DNA of 64,000 bases from NCBI RefSeq assembly GCF_012489685.1, contig NC_080043.1, forward strand, positions 13,758,223 to 13,822,222, in the 5' to 3' direction. Below are positions 31,224 to 45,045 of this stretch, piece by piece; the stretch's first letter is position 1; each line of letters starts with the position of its first letter. The stretch is from Lotus japonicus (taxonomy: Eukaryota; Streptophyta; Magnoliopsida; Fabales; Fabaceae). The notes below the pieces were generated by a model. The model was not told where the DNA came from. It saw only the letters and a list, made by a program, of their open reading frames with translations, and ran no database searches. A program made the position numbers and the translations under genes.

Positions 31224-34200
31224 CTACTGAGTAAGAGGAACACATTCAAGCTCAATCTCCAGCACACCTCTCTCAACTCTCTGTAGCCTCACTGAGATGT
31301 CCTGTCTGACCTTCCCATCCTCAAGGGTGATGATTCCATCTTTCACAAGATTGTTGTCACCACTCGCTACCCATTTCCCAAGCTGCATCGACTCGTTGAT
31401 CGATGATTTCTCATATGCCTTTGCAGCTGCGACTAGAGGTTGAATATCTATTTCAGCCTCACCCATGAAATCATCAGTTGAGAAAGTGTCCTTGTCGTAC
31501 ACAAGCTGCATATAAGCATCATATCAAATCTGATCAAACAGGAATGGAAGAGAAAATTTGAATAAGAGCTATATTATCAATGACAGAACTTAAAGGAGTG
31601 GTTTCTGATACAAATGTAGCAATGAAGCAATGAATAGAAAAGTTTGGATGATGGAATCTAAATAAGTTAAATGTACACATAAAAGACACTTCACACTAGT
31701 TGAGCAGATTAGGAGGGAAAATGGGATTTATAAGAAGAGAGAAAGAGGAAGCTGTTTTGCAACACTCAAGTTATTGATAACAATTTAAGAATGTCAAAAT
31801 GAAATGAAAGTTAATAGTATAAAGAAATCTTTAGTTAACATTTTCTTTAATATAAACTGTAGATATAGGTAGGGCAAAGAAGATAAAAAGAATGCAACAT
31901 GAAGCATAAGAATAAGAGATAGTAAAATATATTGTAATAGAAGGAGCACAGTTACATGAACTATGTATCGTGAAGCGCTGAGAACACAGGATCATGGTTT
32001 CTTGTATGAACTTAATGTGCATATTGTGTCATTTGATTCCCAAAATATGAAATTCAAGCCAGAGAGGGTGGAGACCGTACACTTTTTTTTTTTCAATTTG
32101 CAACCCCTTAAATCCATTTATCTTACAGTAAATATGAAGCACGGATTGTGTCATTTAAACAACTTGAATCTGTATTATTTTTCCATATAAGCAAATAGCC
32201 CACAGTTCAATTACTGACTTCCTAGTTGAGCTTAAACTAATATAAATATTCAAAAAATTTATTCAACTCTCATAACTTTTTTAGACGAATGAGGAACCAT
32301 GATTTGATGAGGTTTTCATCTTCCAGTAATGTTGATGATTGTAGGTGTGGTGCACAAACTGTCACAATTTTAGATGTTATATAGATGATGACCTTAGTAA
32401 CTTTTATATTTGAAGAATTTCTTCATACTAAATATGTAATTGTTTTATATTATGATTTCCTAATAACAAAATCATTTACTTATTCACTTATTTGTTATAT
32501 CATTTCACCAATTGCAGCATTAAGATTATATATTTAAATATGTATCAATTTGTTTTGTGATTGTTGCTTATTGTCACCTCCTCTCATACTCCGCATTTGC
32601 ATTCTCTCACTTTCTTTTTTTTGCTGAGACTGTCATTGATGAAAATCTAAATAAATTCTAAGACAAGATTACAACAACAACAACAGAAACAACAACAACA
32701 ACAACAACAAAAGCCTTATCCCACTTAAAGAGGTCAGCTATAAGAGGAGGACTTATCCAAAGACCAATTTCATCTTTTTGTCTTTCCTCTTATGATTACT
32801 CACAATCCTAATCAATTGGACTTACCACTTTAAGAGGAGGAACGCTATCGGGAATTGACAGCATCAGGCTTTCATTCCAAACTGGATTTAAATTGCTCTT
32901 TATGACACGTGTCTTCATCGACTGTAAGAACAGATATTAAAGATGTTACATTGTTCATGTTAATGTTCTCCTTTACATGTATAATGCCAAGTAGTTGAGA
33001 GATGAGGAAACTCACTTGGTGACCCAGAGAGAGGATGACATAAGGGTCACTAGTCATTACATCCCGGATAGCCAGGTTTGTGCCTTTGACCACATTAACC
33101 TTTATCAATCCAACAAATTCAATCATACCTGCCTATAACAGTAAATAGGGAGAAACAGGATTCAGTATTCAAGGAAAAAAATAAAGTTAATAGTTCACTA
33201 CGCATCATTTTCAGTCATATTCTATTCAGAATAAGGTGAAAAAATAGCATGCTTCAGATTAGATGAATGGTGCAATACCCAAGATGCTTATTATTAGTAA
33301 GGCTTTGAAGTAAAAAAACACATATGGAAAAAGAAGTAACAGAATGTCAATGCAACAAAATCTAAGTAGAATACATTGTGTAATAATATCACATACACAA
33401 ACATAAAAAGAATTCAAAGTAGAATACAAATATTCCATATTGCAAAGCATAATGTGTTGAATTAACTGACTTCAAAGTTTATTCAACAGATGAATGACAG
33501 AGCTACCAATAATGAAATAAAACATTACCAACGAGTTGCTCTTCTTTGTACTTTTATTCTCAGAATCTTTTCTTCCCCAGCTGTTTCGAAATGATAAACC
33601 AATACGACTTTTAGTTTGTTGTTTATCATATTGTTTTTTGTATTGTGAGGAGGAACTGCTGCACGAGGATGAAGTTCTTCCATGAGTTGGTACAAAGGGA
33701 CAGCACAAATTCTCCTCGGTATCCAAAAACTGTAGCAGCTCATATTTTCTCCTGAATCATAAAATTACATCTGCGAATCACGATGGAGTACTTCCTTAAC
33801 AGAAATATGATATGGTTGTATGTATGCATGCTTCTTTTTTTTCAGTTACCTAATATAATCAGAGCGCTCCTCAATGGTGGAATGTGGATTTGGTTTTTTT
33901 ATGTTACTTGGCATGCAAGCTTCATACTTCTTATTGATCACTGTATTTCCACCCATCTTCACTAATGCATCAACTTGTTCATCTGTCCATTCATCTAGCT
34001 TCAGTGATAGAACCTAAAATAATATCACATAATGTTAGATTTTCCACTTGAAAATATGCAACTAATTGTGTGTAAGCATATGAAAGGGTGGGCCTGAACA
34101 AGAGGCAGAGAATACTCCCCTCCCGCCAAATCGTGAATACTGAACATGTTAGGATTGCTTAAATAGCAATGACTAGGTGCTAAATTTGAATACAAAGTTG

Positions 34201-36578
34201 TCAAAGAGATTTTTAGTCTTCACAATAACTTCCCCTTCTACACTAACGAAGGTTATTTATCATTTAGTATTTCTCCCATGATAGTTAAAACATAAAATGT
34301 CCATCAACTACATGGAATCATATCTTCTTTTGCATGGCCTTCACTAAAAGTAATTTAAATTTTGGTTTACAACAACTGTTCTATTTACAAAGAATTTCAT
34401 CAGATAACTATTCTCAGTCACAGTGGTTAGTGATCAATGATGGGATCACTTTCATACAATTTAACATGAAGTGTATGTTTGGGAGCCTTAGAATCAATTC
34501 TCATTGACTAGAATTACTTTTAGGTGGTTATATAGATGTTTGACAATTAACTTAGAGAGTTGATTTGTGGTCCCAAAATAAATTCTTCAGAGAAGCTACA
34601 GAGAGTAGCTTCTGCGGTGGACATAACCAATTGTTGGATTTCATAACTGGATTTCACAAAATTACCCTATACAGCTAAACAAATCACTTCCCGTAAAATT
34701 ATCCAAACATAAATCCCTTCACTTTCACCTCACTTTAACTCATTTTAGTTTTTTACCAAAATCAATATGCCAATGTTGTTCCAAACACGCACGGAGTAAG
34801 TTGACAGAAGAGAAGGATGGATAACAAAGAAAGCAGGGAATGTACAGAAAAGTGTGTGAATTGTTGTATATAATGTAATAAAACTTCAGAAATAGTTCAC
34901 TATAAAGGATGAAGTATTTTTTTAATTTAAAAACAACCTTTAGCTGAGATTATAAATTGTGAACATAGTCTACCCTAGGATAAATGTTTCCAGATAGCTG
35001 AGATATCAGAGAAGTAATTTTCTCATAATTTATTGTAACACTCCCAACCCTCTTCTTTTATGTCCAAGAAGAAATACATCCTTGGAAAGGTAGATGATCG
35101 TTGTAAGCTGTCAAAAAACTAGTTTCTTACATGTTATGTTAGGATTTAGGAACATACCTTCGATATATGGACTCCTAGGCTTCTATGTATACCAGAGCAC
35201 TTGATGCAGATAAATACTCCATGACTTGAAGATCTGATATCAAAGAAATGCAGTAAATAAAATCAAATACAATTAAAAGAAAAATATGAACCAATGATTC
35301 TCTGATAAAACTAACGTGTCAATGAACTTTTAATATCATATTTCATGTCTTCAAAAGGAATATTTTTCTCGTCAGTCAACTTAGAGAATGAATGAAAACA
35401 TTTTTCCAGAAAGATACAGCAACAACATCTAGTACGTGGATTGTGATCATGTTATTTAAACAACAGGGTCAGTGAGAAATGCATGTAGGCTAAATTCCTT
35501 TAAGAACCAAGCTGATGATACTTACACCCATTTTGGCTCTAATGATCCACAATCAGCGCAATACCTGTTCCCAGCTTGACGCATCAGATTGTCTAGCCTT
35601 TGCTGTGGTCCTAATAATTGAAAGTATGAGGAAATATAATTAATTGTTAAGATCAAACTAATCATGTAAAGCCATGTGAGATAAAGTTTCTTTTTGAAAG
35701 GACAATAACCAAGTTGAGATCTGGCGCGTCTACAGTGTAAGATATTAACATAAAACACACGGTTGATCTTTTTTAGAATTACACATACTAAAAAGAAATT
35801 AGCAAGAAGGTAAAATTGGAAGTTCATTAAGAATATCAAGTCTAATGTCCAGGTATTTAATAGGAAACGCCCCCTATGGCTAATCCTTGATTTTAGAATA
35901 AAAAATGCGCCTATACACTTCACAAACCAAAATAAAGCATAGATAACAAAACCAATACTATACAAAGGGTAAATTACCAGAAAATATCCATTCCTCCTTT
36001 CGACTTTGAGAATTCAAACTTGGTGTTTCAGAGCAGAAGAGATCATAAAGGCAAGATCCTGGCCCTGCAGCTGAGACATTTCACTGTATAGTTAGGAACT
36101 AGTAAGTTAAATTTAGAAAATACTTGCCTTTCAACAAAAAAAACTTAGGAAATACTTCTATTTTACTTAAATGAAGTCAATGATGATATAACTCATCACT
36201 GATTCTGCATTAGTCATACCACATGGTGCAAGCCACAATATCTAAAGTTGATACACCCTCAAAAAATCATAAAAATGAAAAAATTCTACCAGAATTCATG
36301 ACAAACAAACATTTAACTATATATTCTATAGGGAATTAACTACACCTCTGGTAGTAGCATTCATAATTATTAAAAAATTCAAAAGTACTTATCATGATTT
36401 TCCAGTTACTTGAGAGAAAGGATTTTGCATTATCGCTTCTCACCTATGGGTGATCTGTCATATGAATGCTTAACCAAAATAAAGGAGGGGACAGGGGAAG
36501 AAGAAGAAGGCGACTAAATGGATAAAAAAATTTACCTGATACACCATTGATATCAGAATTTTCCTGATGTATAGACAT
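31224..36578 (-). CDS. ArfGAP with C2 domain (AGD11/AGD12/AGD13 type)
   Basis: Nine coding exons on the minus strand join in frame to 390 residues: 36578-36536, 36064-35978, 35610-35526, 35233-35158, 34013-33850, 33751-33529, 33132-33016, 32921-32826, 31505-31224. The ArfGAP domain spans about residues 45-165, with the zinc ligands C61/C64/C81/C84 (CADC ... CIKC) and the arginine finger R89 in IHRSLGVH. A Ser/Lys-rich linker (about 180-225) leads to a C2 domain (about 229-350) with the calcium-type aspartates D250, D255, D301, D303 and D308. The protein should activate GTP hydrolysis by ARF GTPases and bind phospholipids, acting in vesicle traffic. A 60-bp 5' UTR exon is likely at 36941-37000. 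Long introns carry a (CAA)n run (about 32678-32708) and a possible MITE. Confidence 0.92.
34468..34800. mobile_element. possible MITE in an ArfGAP intron
   Basis: Left GTATGTTTGGGAGC and right GTTCCAAACACGCAC are loosely inverted termini of the kind seen at 63082-63318, and the interior shares AGAATCAATT and GAAGCTAC-type words with that element. The target duplication is not clear. Confidence 0.3.
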
Positions 36579-37480
36579 CTCCAGTTTCCAATAATAGAAA
36601 CCAAATCGAGTAAGGGCACTACAATCTCAGAACAGCCATAAATTTGTCAACTGCTTCTCTGCATGGAGATATAAAGGCACTTCACACATTCATTCTGATC
36701 ATATTTCAAATGGAAAATACGATTCAACGTGAAGAAACATAAACAATGCACAAGAGGTCGCAACGAGAAAAGCCACAATACAACTCAAAATGAAGAAACA
36801 TACACTATTGGGATTATCATTAGGCTGAAATGTGAGAGCCACAATGCAACTAAGAATGAATAAACATAAACTATGGCCAATTGGTTTAATTAACACAGCT
36901 ATAATAGAAGGGGAAAAAACTTTTTTTAAGAAAATCTTACAGATTAGATGGTATCTTTTCTCCCCTTAAACATTGGCATGAGTCAATGGCAGCTTATTCT
37001 CTGCAACAAACCAAAAGATTGTCAAAAATTAAACACCAAATCAAGGAAATTAATTAATGGGTTTTGTGAATCATTGAAGCAGCATACAATGAGGTAGGAA
37101 AGCTAAAGATTTTCAATGAATCTTTAAGGAAATTGGTGTTTGAAACCCCTTGAATTGAAGATGAAAAAATCTGAAACTGGGAAAATTGAATTGAAAACCC
37201 CCTAAACAAAACAAGACAGAGATTCAGGAAAAAGAAGAAAAAAAACATGAATTTTATTGTTAGAATCAGTGTTCTTGACAAATTGAATAGTTTTTTATTA
37301 AAAAAATTGATATTAAAGAAATGGAATTGTTGGGTATGAAAAGTCAATGTGAGAAAATTAAAGATTAATGAGATTGATTGAAGATAATCTTTGTTATGAT
37401 GGGATGAATGTTGTTTGACTCACCAAGGAACATTCGATTTGATGTTCAGAGAGAAATAATTGAACGCGCTTACAATTCCA
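36579..37480 (-). promoter_or_regulatory. 5' UTR, leader introns and promoter region of the ArfGAP gene
   Basis: A likely non-coding exon at 36941-37000 is bounded by a TTGCAG acceptor and a GTAAGA donor on the minus strand. Sequence up to about 37.45 kb is AT-rich with A/T runs. No distinctive promoter element beyond this could be assigned. Confidence 0.35.
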
Positions 37481-37654
37481 TGGGCGTGTTAAGTCTTGTA
37501 CGTGACAAATTGACAAGTATTTAACAAACACACATTGGTATCATCAATGTCTCATCTATAAGCCATAAATAGAATTTTCCAGTTTGTTTTTCTTTTCTAA
37601 ATCAAAATTAATAAAAAATAAAGAAGAAAGGCTATAACTTATAAGGAACAAAAC

Positions 37655-37790
37655 ATTTTGTGGGTCTAGTTGACACAATTGGTTATAACTTTCGGGTTTA
37701 ATTTCTCTCCTCATAAGTTGAGGGTTTAAATCTTTTACATCCAGTTAAATCTCAGTTTGTAGACAATCTTCATCAAGGATCATTTGGTGC
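37655..37790 (+). mobile_element. possible SINE
   Basis: A-box-like TTGACACAATTGG (about 37670-37682) and B-box-like GGGTTTAAATC (about 37722-37732) are about 45 bases apart, resembling the SINE at 23950. No target duplication or tail was identified. Confidence 0.35.
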
Positions 37791-37799
37791 TCCTACTTT

Positions 37800-40432
37800 A
37801 GAGTATGGCTTTAGTAGTCTTTCCAACATGTCTTTCTTTTAGCTTAAGTAAGAAGGTTGCGGCACCTTTTACAACCAACACAGTCTTCTCTGCTTGTTGA
37901 TGCAAGGAATTACGAGCAAACTTGAAGATGCCCGAAGAGATGAAACCTTGAAGGTCATGAATAACCCAACCTAGTTCTCATAGTAGGGAGTAACACTTAC
38001 TTAGACAAGATGTTAGAGGACATATGAATTTTGCATCCACTAGCTCCATGTCCGGTAGTCATGAAGGTGTATTCTCTCTATTCTGTCATTTTGTAAAAAT
38101 AAACTCTTTTGTCGGTAAAGTTCACATATTTATATTTTTAGGATTTGATATGACTACTAGGCCGCTAAAATAGGCTCTGAGCAATGAGATGGGACATAAT
38201 GGTTGTTCACTTCGTATAATCATATTTTAACCATGTGCCCTATAAACATTCGTGATAGGGTTTAGGCATTATTGTCGTCGACATGTATCTGGTATCAACA
38301 AAAAAAAAAGGTTATGCTTCATGAGTCAGCTCAACTCAACCCACTTTTAAAATCTATTAGAAAATCAGAGGTTCACATTTTGTGTGTGTGTTTTTTTTTG
38401 TTGCAAGGCTTACTGCATTTTTATTTTTATTAAACTTTTATAATTTAGTCAATAAAAAATTAAAATAAAATTTGTAATATAATAACAGCAACAGTTTTAC
38501 TTGTTACATACAAAATTCTCAAATTAATGCATCTTGCACTTAAAAGTTATTCACATAGCCGACATTTATTAATTTTTGTCGTTGTGGAAAATCCGTACTG
38601 GTTTTATGAGGCTCATGATGTTGTGTCTCGTCCACAAATATTTTCTGCTTCTCTGCTTTTTCTTAATTTTTATAGACTATACAACTTGCAAGTTGCAACG
38701 GCCAGCATTCATAATATCTTCAATGTCAATATGCCTTATCCATATTTTTAGTTTGTGGCCTGCACGTTTTTGTGTTTGGTGAAACACAGGTAAACATAAT
38801 TATTGAAACAGATAATCAACATACTATTTTCTGATTTTAGATTTTGTTTTATCAAAGGTTGTGGTCAGCGAATGATCAGAATTTGTTTTGTTTCTCGATT
38901 GAATTTTTAATTACATTACTCCTACAATCGTGCTGTTTTTTTTTTAATAATTTTCCAACAGTCAATGAAATGAAGTCTCTCAATTATAAAATAATGTCTT
39001 TTTGTTAGGTTTCTGTCCATGGTCTGAAGTATGATTGGCATTACATGCATATGAATATTTGCTACTAATCTGATTCGATGGCAAGCATGCAATTCCAATT
39101 TGAGTAGTATAAGAGAGATGTTGAGCTCGACATAGATAGAGAATGCTGTGCACACTTTTAGGTTATGTTTGATTAGGAAAAGAAATTGGGAGAAAAGAAA
39201 AGTAGAAGGAAAGAGAGGAAAATGAAAGAAAGAAGAAGGAGAGAGAGATAGTTTTTGTTGGTTTACAAATAGATTAGATTAGGTAGTTGTGTGGGATCAG
39301 TTAATTAACGTCACGATTCTCTAATCAGACGATTATTCGAGGAATGGATTATGTTTCTTAATATAAATTCCTAAGACACTTCAAAAAGCTCTTAAGTATC
39401 GAGATTGAAAAGTTGTTACTAAGGTAAGGCTATGAACTAAGCGAACAACTAATATGGTTAAAAGGCTTAAAGCGATACAAATAAAGGCAGAAGTAAATGA
39501 CTGAAATATAAAGGGTTGAAAAACTGTAAACGAATTAAAATACTGAAAGGTAAAGGCAAGAAAGTAAAGGCAAAAGATAAATGTGAGAAATTTGTAGATT
39601 TGATTGATTATTTTAGTTGCGTTTTTGTCCAAATGACTCCTCTATTTATAGAGAGAAATTCAGCTAACCTACGACAGTTAACAATCACATGCCACTACCC
39701 ATGTTCCCCAATCTTTACAAATTTTACAAATCGCGGGATGTTAGTGTTTTGCTTCTCCTAGTCAGCATGGTAGCTTGTTTTGAGTCGTATCAGTTAGTTT
39801 GTTGGCAGTAACCGCTCTCCCTAAATTTAAGGAATTGAGCATGTTGGGGCTTTTGCATGTGAGGATCTTCTAGAAGCCCATAAAATCTCTTCAATTATGT
39901 ATTTGAGCCCCTTGTACCTTTTCTCAAATCGTGTCCATATACGTTATTCCTTCATCTAACCGTTTTATCTTAGCTTACCAACAACTAATCCTAGACCCTC
40001 AGCTAGCCCTTCCAATAACTAGTATGTCTTAACCATTGGCGATTCTCTTCGACCGCCTTAATTAGTAGCCGGTGCAGATTTTTGGGTGTCAATTGTTTTT
40101 TAAGTTGTTTGGTTTGAAAGAATGTGTAAAGAAAAGTGGAAGGAAAGAAACGAAATGTATTATATATATTATCCCTATTTTGCCCTATGTATTTACATTT
40201 TTACGATGTATATTAAGACAAAAATAAGTCATTTTAAAAAATACATTCAATTTTTTTTTGAAAACTCAAATTTAAATATTATAATTATTATTTAACCTTT
40301 TTAAAAATATTATAATAATATTTAGTTTATATTAAATCTAAAAAATAAAATTAAAATATTTTTGACTAAAACTATAAATATCATCGTAATATTTAAAAAT
40401 TTATATAGGTATTACATCATTTATCTTCAAAA

Positions 40433-40434
<2 letters not shown>
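37800..40434. other. intergenic DNA, no gene recognised
   Basis: No coding frame shows a known family. There is a purine-rich tract at about 39176-39250 and strong A/T enrichment from 40.15 kb, ending in an (ATT)n microsatellite at about 40435-40465. Confidence 0.5.
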
Positions 40435-40465
<31 letters not shown>

Positions 40466-40466
40466 A

Positions 40467-40678
40467 TTAAATCAAAGGTAAATAGTCAAATTAGTCTCTG
40501 AGTTTGTAAGCGAGTTTGATTTTTGTCTCTCTAACGAAAAATGACGTTTAGTGGCGACCAAAAACCGCCAGTAATTATATATATAACCACCACTAAGTGT
40601 TATTTTTCGTCAGAGGGACTAAAATCAAACTCGCTTACAAACTCAGGAACTAATATGACCATTAGCCCTTAAATCAAA
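40467..40678. mobile_element. Mutator-type MITE with 10-bp target duplication
   Basis: The 10-base duplication TTAAATCAAA (40467-40476 and 40669-40678) brackets a 192-bp element that is almost one long inverted repeat. GAGTTTGTAAGCGAGTTTGA appears near the left end and its complement near the right, and pairing continues through GACGAAAAATAAC-type sequence. The centre is a short TATATATA loop. A 9-11 bp duplication with long inverted repeats indicates mobilisation by a Mutator-type transposase. Confidence 0.8.
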
Positions 40679-41279
40679 TAAAATTGATTAGATATAAAAT
40701 AAAAAAAATCATAAACTTTCACTAACAAAGAACAAAAAAGAATGGGCATAATAGGCAATTCAATTCAAAACAGTGCACTTCTGCCCTTTTCTTTCGCATT
40801 TGGGCTGATTGGTGGACTCTTGTCTTTTTTCCCTGCTTTGCTACTTTTTAGACAACTGAACAGAAGAACAAATTTTGAAATCTTGTTTTCATTCCTCTCT
40901 CAATCTTTCCTTTGTTTATCTTTTGAAACAAATGAAACCTTAAAAAATTCAATGTTTGAGCTGATTTTTGAACAAAGCTGCTTCAAGTTAGGATCTAAAT
41001 GATCCACGTGTTTCAAAGTAATGAGCATAGAGTTTGAGAGAACTTAGAATATTATTGATTAAAACAGATTAGAAACCGAACGACCAAAGGCAATACAAGA
41101 TGTGTAGGGATTTGACACCGTATAGACTCATCAATTAGATAAAGCAGATCGTGTTTCCTCTTCATCATGCAAGTCTTCACTTTTTACTAGTTTTTCTTTC
41201 ACATTTCACTTTTTCCACTTTTGACCTGCCTATTGCAAATTTTGAAATTCATCATAAAACACGTGATTTTTGTAAAAAT

Positions 41280-41700
41280 AATACAAAATTAAGGTACCAA
41301 AATATATGAAAAACATAGTAAAAATCATGCACTTTAGACTCGCATTGGAAGGTGGGAAGTACTCTGTCACAAATATTTTGGTATACAATCCACTCCTCTT
41401 ATGTGGTGATGTATCATTCAAGAAGGGAAGTGAATCAATCTGACACCCTATATGTGAGGGAGAATTAAGATAATCCAAAGCGAATAGCGCTAATAGGCAC
41501 ATTGCTGCACTTCACCATATATGTGATCTTTAGGAACTTCTTCAAGTGGACCAACAGATGTCCTAAGAGGCCACTGAACTGTACAAAATTATGGACCATT
41601 GACATGAGTGTCGGCTTCAACTCAAAATTTGTAGATGTAACTATAGGACGACATATGTTATCCGTCACTCCAATGGTGAAAGTGAAGAACTTCTACAATG
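41280..41700 (-). pseudogene. gag fragment of a Ty3/gypsy (Athila-like) retrotransposon
   Basis: On the minus strand the sequence encodes TNFELKPTLMSMVHNFVQFS and, after frame changes, RFGLSFSLT and a TKIFVTEYFPPSNAS-like segment. These match in order the NFE(L/I)KPA..MVQ..QF.GLP, AIRL.LFPFSLRDKA and FL.KYFPP.K conserved pieces of plant gypsy gag proteins. Stops and frameshifts make it non-functional. No protease or pol follows, so only a fragment is left, close to the left end of the Helitron. Confidence 0.6.
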
Positions 41701-42129
41701 TCCCCTCTAATAATGGTGCATCTTTAGCCTTTCTCTTTGCTCTCTTGTTAACTTGTGAGTTAATTTTACTGTCAAACTGCAAAACATGCTTCAAAGAACG
41801 GATTAGCATGCACTTGAACCACCCAAAGGAAAATAAAACAACAACTTATATAAAGAAAAAACGACTAAAGACAAAAACAAAGAGAGTAACATGAAAACAT
41901 AGAAAATAGAAAAGCAGTAAACACCTAAATCAATGAAACCTTTAAAATTAACCATTTAATTTAGTTTCCGGTAATGACACAAAAAATTTGTTGGGTTTCA
42001 AACACATCTATCTATATATATTAGAAAAGAACAACTTCTAGCATGACGTGTCGCTCCCACAGGCCAAGTTAGTGACGTGTCGCTCCCAGATTAATTCTCA
42101 TAAAAATTATTCCACGTGTCAATTTGTTA

Positions 42130-43145
42130 GAGGATATAATTTTCAATTGATATATATTTTAATTTTATATATTCTAACCTAATTAATTGATATTATTTTA
42201 GAAGATATAATTTTCAATTGATATATGTTTTAATTTTATATATTCTAAAATAATTGATTGATATTATTTTAAAAGATAAGATTTGGTCTTTTAATTTATT
42301 TTAAATTTATTTTTAGAATAAATTGATTAATTTTTATTGAATTTTCGAATTTTTTATTAATTCGGGATTTTATGAGTTTTTATTGTGATTTGCTAGATTT
42401 TGTTAGTTTTTATCTATCTTTATTTAATACCATTTTTAATATTAGATTTGATTGGGATTTAGGTTGTTAATTTCTTAATTTTATTTTAATTTATCTTATC
42501 ATTTATTTTAAATCCAGAAAATACTTTATTTTATTTTAGATTCACTTTAAGAGTATATTAATTAAATTTTCTTAAATTTTCAGATTTTTAATTAATTCAG
42601 GATTTTATGAGTTTTTATTGTGATTTGCTAGACTTGGTAGTTTTTATCTATCTTTATTTAGTACCTTTTTAAATTTTAGATTTGATTAGAATTTATGTTG
42701 TTTATTTCTTAATTTTATCTTATTATGTATTTAATTTTACTTCCAGGAAATATTTTATTTTATTTTACATTTATTTATAGAGTATAATAATTAATTTTTA
42801 TTGAATTTTCGAATTTTTAATTAATGCAGGATTTTATGAGTTTTTATTGCGATTTTCTAGATTTTGATAGTTTTTATCTATCCTTATTTATTATTTATTT
42901 AATTTTAATTTCATGAAATATTTTATTTATTTTTGAGTTACATTTAGAGTATAAATGAATTTTTATGGTATTTTTATTGAATTTTCATATTTTTATTTAA
43001 TTCAGGATTTTATGAGTTTTTTATTGTGATTTGCTAGATTTTGGTAGTTTTTATCTATCTTTATTTAGTACCTTTTTAAAGTTTAGATTTGATTAGGATT
43101 TAGGTTGTTTATTTCTTGATTTTATCTTATTATTTATTTAATGCT
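42130..43145 (+). repeat. two families of diverged tandem repeats inside the Helitron
   Basis: Two units of about 72 bp start GATATAATTTTCAATTGATA at about 42133 and 42205. After them, four units of about 170-235 bp each contain GGATTTTATGAGTTTTTATT, then TAGTTTTTATCTATC and TTTAGATTTGATTAGGATTT, starting near 42365, 42600, 42829 and 43004. Pieces of the same unit return at about 44395-44560. Confidence 0.8.
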
Positions 43146-44643
43146 AATTCTAAGAAAAGGGAGTTGATTTGGTGCTGAGGGTCTACAAAGCTACCATGGA
43201 CACGCAGAGATTTGATAGCTGCTATTTCTACCTCTGCCACATGTCGCGATCACGACAGAGGTATGTCGTAAGATGATGTTACGTGAAGAAGAGTTTATCA
43301 TGCTGTGATTGATGGTTTGTGCTATTTCGTTTATCCTTTGTTCGTAATTCAATCCTGGATTCTTAAATTTCACATATTTTGTGTGTTTTGATCCAAAAGT
43401 TTACAAATTTTTGCATAGACCCTTTAACGAATCATTGTTGAAGACGTAATGTTTTTTCTATTGTTCTACTTCCGCTTTTGTATTTTTTTAAACCAGATTT
43501 TAGTATAGTTTGTAGAAATCCATGCGTTTGAAGCCATTCTAAACCAGATTTTGGTATAATTTATAGAAATTTACGAAACTTAGGATAGCCTGAATTTATA
43601 TTTATTTCTCAAATTTTGCACGTTTGTATTCATCATGTTTGAGCTGTGTATATAAGTATACTATTTGCACTGTATGTGAATGATGCACAACTTACTATTT
43701 TTTTTTAATGATGCACAGGTCAGTCAAATTGATGAAAGCATATGAAGAGCTCACATTTAATCTTCATGAGTATGGTTAGCTCATTCTTAAGGTTGGTTCA
43801 TGTTTTTCTCAAACTCATTAGTTTTGCATATACTCATGTTTTAGTATGCCAATTGGGTGACTTATCTTACTTTACTCTATATATTTCCTTAAGTTCAATT
43901 TAAATTGATTGTTAGTTTAAGTTTATTGGTGAAGTAACCACAATTATTTTGGGTGAGAGAATTATTTTGTTTTTTTCTTACATGTATAGATAATTTGCTG
44001 GGGTGCGCACATATGAGGCAATACATCATTTTTTGTTTCTCTTGACTGAAATGTTCCTTTGATTTTTTGTTTCACAAGGACTCTACCCCAAGATTCACAA
44101 ATACACTAAATACAATTCTTTCACCACAGTCCTTTCAAATTGGTGAAAGAGAGTATTTTGTTCTTCAAGACTTCATTTTGGGTTTCTGTTTCAATCTTCT
44201 TCATGAATTGATTTTGTTCTTCAACTAATTGTAAGATGTCATATCCTTTAAGGATTCGTGCTTTTATCTTCTTAATCAAAAGCAAAATGATTGAGGAAAA
44301 GAAAATCTTCTAGGGTGCAGAATATTCACTAATTGGAAAAAAAAAAATAACACATGTCATTCTCAGATTAATTCTCATTAAAAAATTCATTTTTAAATTT
44401 TAGATTTGATTAGGATTTATGTTGTTTATTTCTTGATTTTATCTTAATTTATTTTTGATTTATTTTTAGAGTAAAAAAAATACATTTTTAAATTTTAGAT
44501 TTGATTAGGATTTAGGTGGTTTATTTCTTGATTTTATCTTAATTTATTTATTATTTATTTTTAGAGTATTAATTAATATATCCCAAACTTTTTTTTAAGA
44601 AGAGTGAGTTTGAAAGCTATAGCTTAAGTTAATTTGTTAATAT

Positions 44644-44650
44644 ATTCTCA

Positions 44651-44693
<43 letters not shown>

Positions 44694-45045
44694 TGTGTGT
44701 GCGGATATGGGCCGGTTGGGTACTATAGTACCCATACCCGCACCCATACCCTCTATTTTTTGCGGGTAATTATCTATACTCAACCTCATACCCATTTAGC
44801 GGTTTTTTACCCTACCCATAGTGGATATTTTTTGCGGGTACCCTATGATTTTGAGATCCATTGTCATCCATAGATTTAGATTTTAGCAAAGATGGATAGC
44901 TTCCTATAACGACATTGAATTGTCTAAAGGTGGAGAGCTTCGAGTTGCTACCCACGTGAGTATGGAGACGGGTACATGTAATTTTTAAAAACGCGGGTAT
45001 GGAGATGGTACTATAGTACCTACCCATTGTCATCCCTACTTAGTT
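44644..45045. mobile_element. (TAA)n microsatellite and nested hAT-like MITE
   Basis: A TAA repeat of about 15 units occupies 44648-44690. Adjoining it, GGGTACTATAGTACCCATAC on the left and its counterpart GGTACTATAGTACC on the right (about 45007-45021) are inverted ends, followed inward by ATACCCGC-type repeats. The right outer end reads AGGGATGACAATGGGTAGG as reverse complement, a common hAT-type MITE terminus. It lies inside the Helitron, so it inserted later or was carried along. Confidence 0.55.

Noticed and set aside
32677..32710. (CAA)n run as a coding poly-Gln/Thr tract
   Set aside because: It lies in an intron between two well-supported ArfGAP exons and is a simple microsatellite.
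34468..34800. Firm call of a MITE in the ArfGAP intron
   Set aside because: Terminal inverted repeats are short and imperfect and no target duplication is seen, so only a low-confidence entry is kept.
40742..41002. 86-codon frame with hydrophobic stretches
   Set aside because: T-rich sequence gives Leu/Phe by composition. There is no known domain, splice context or homology.
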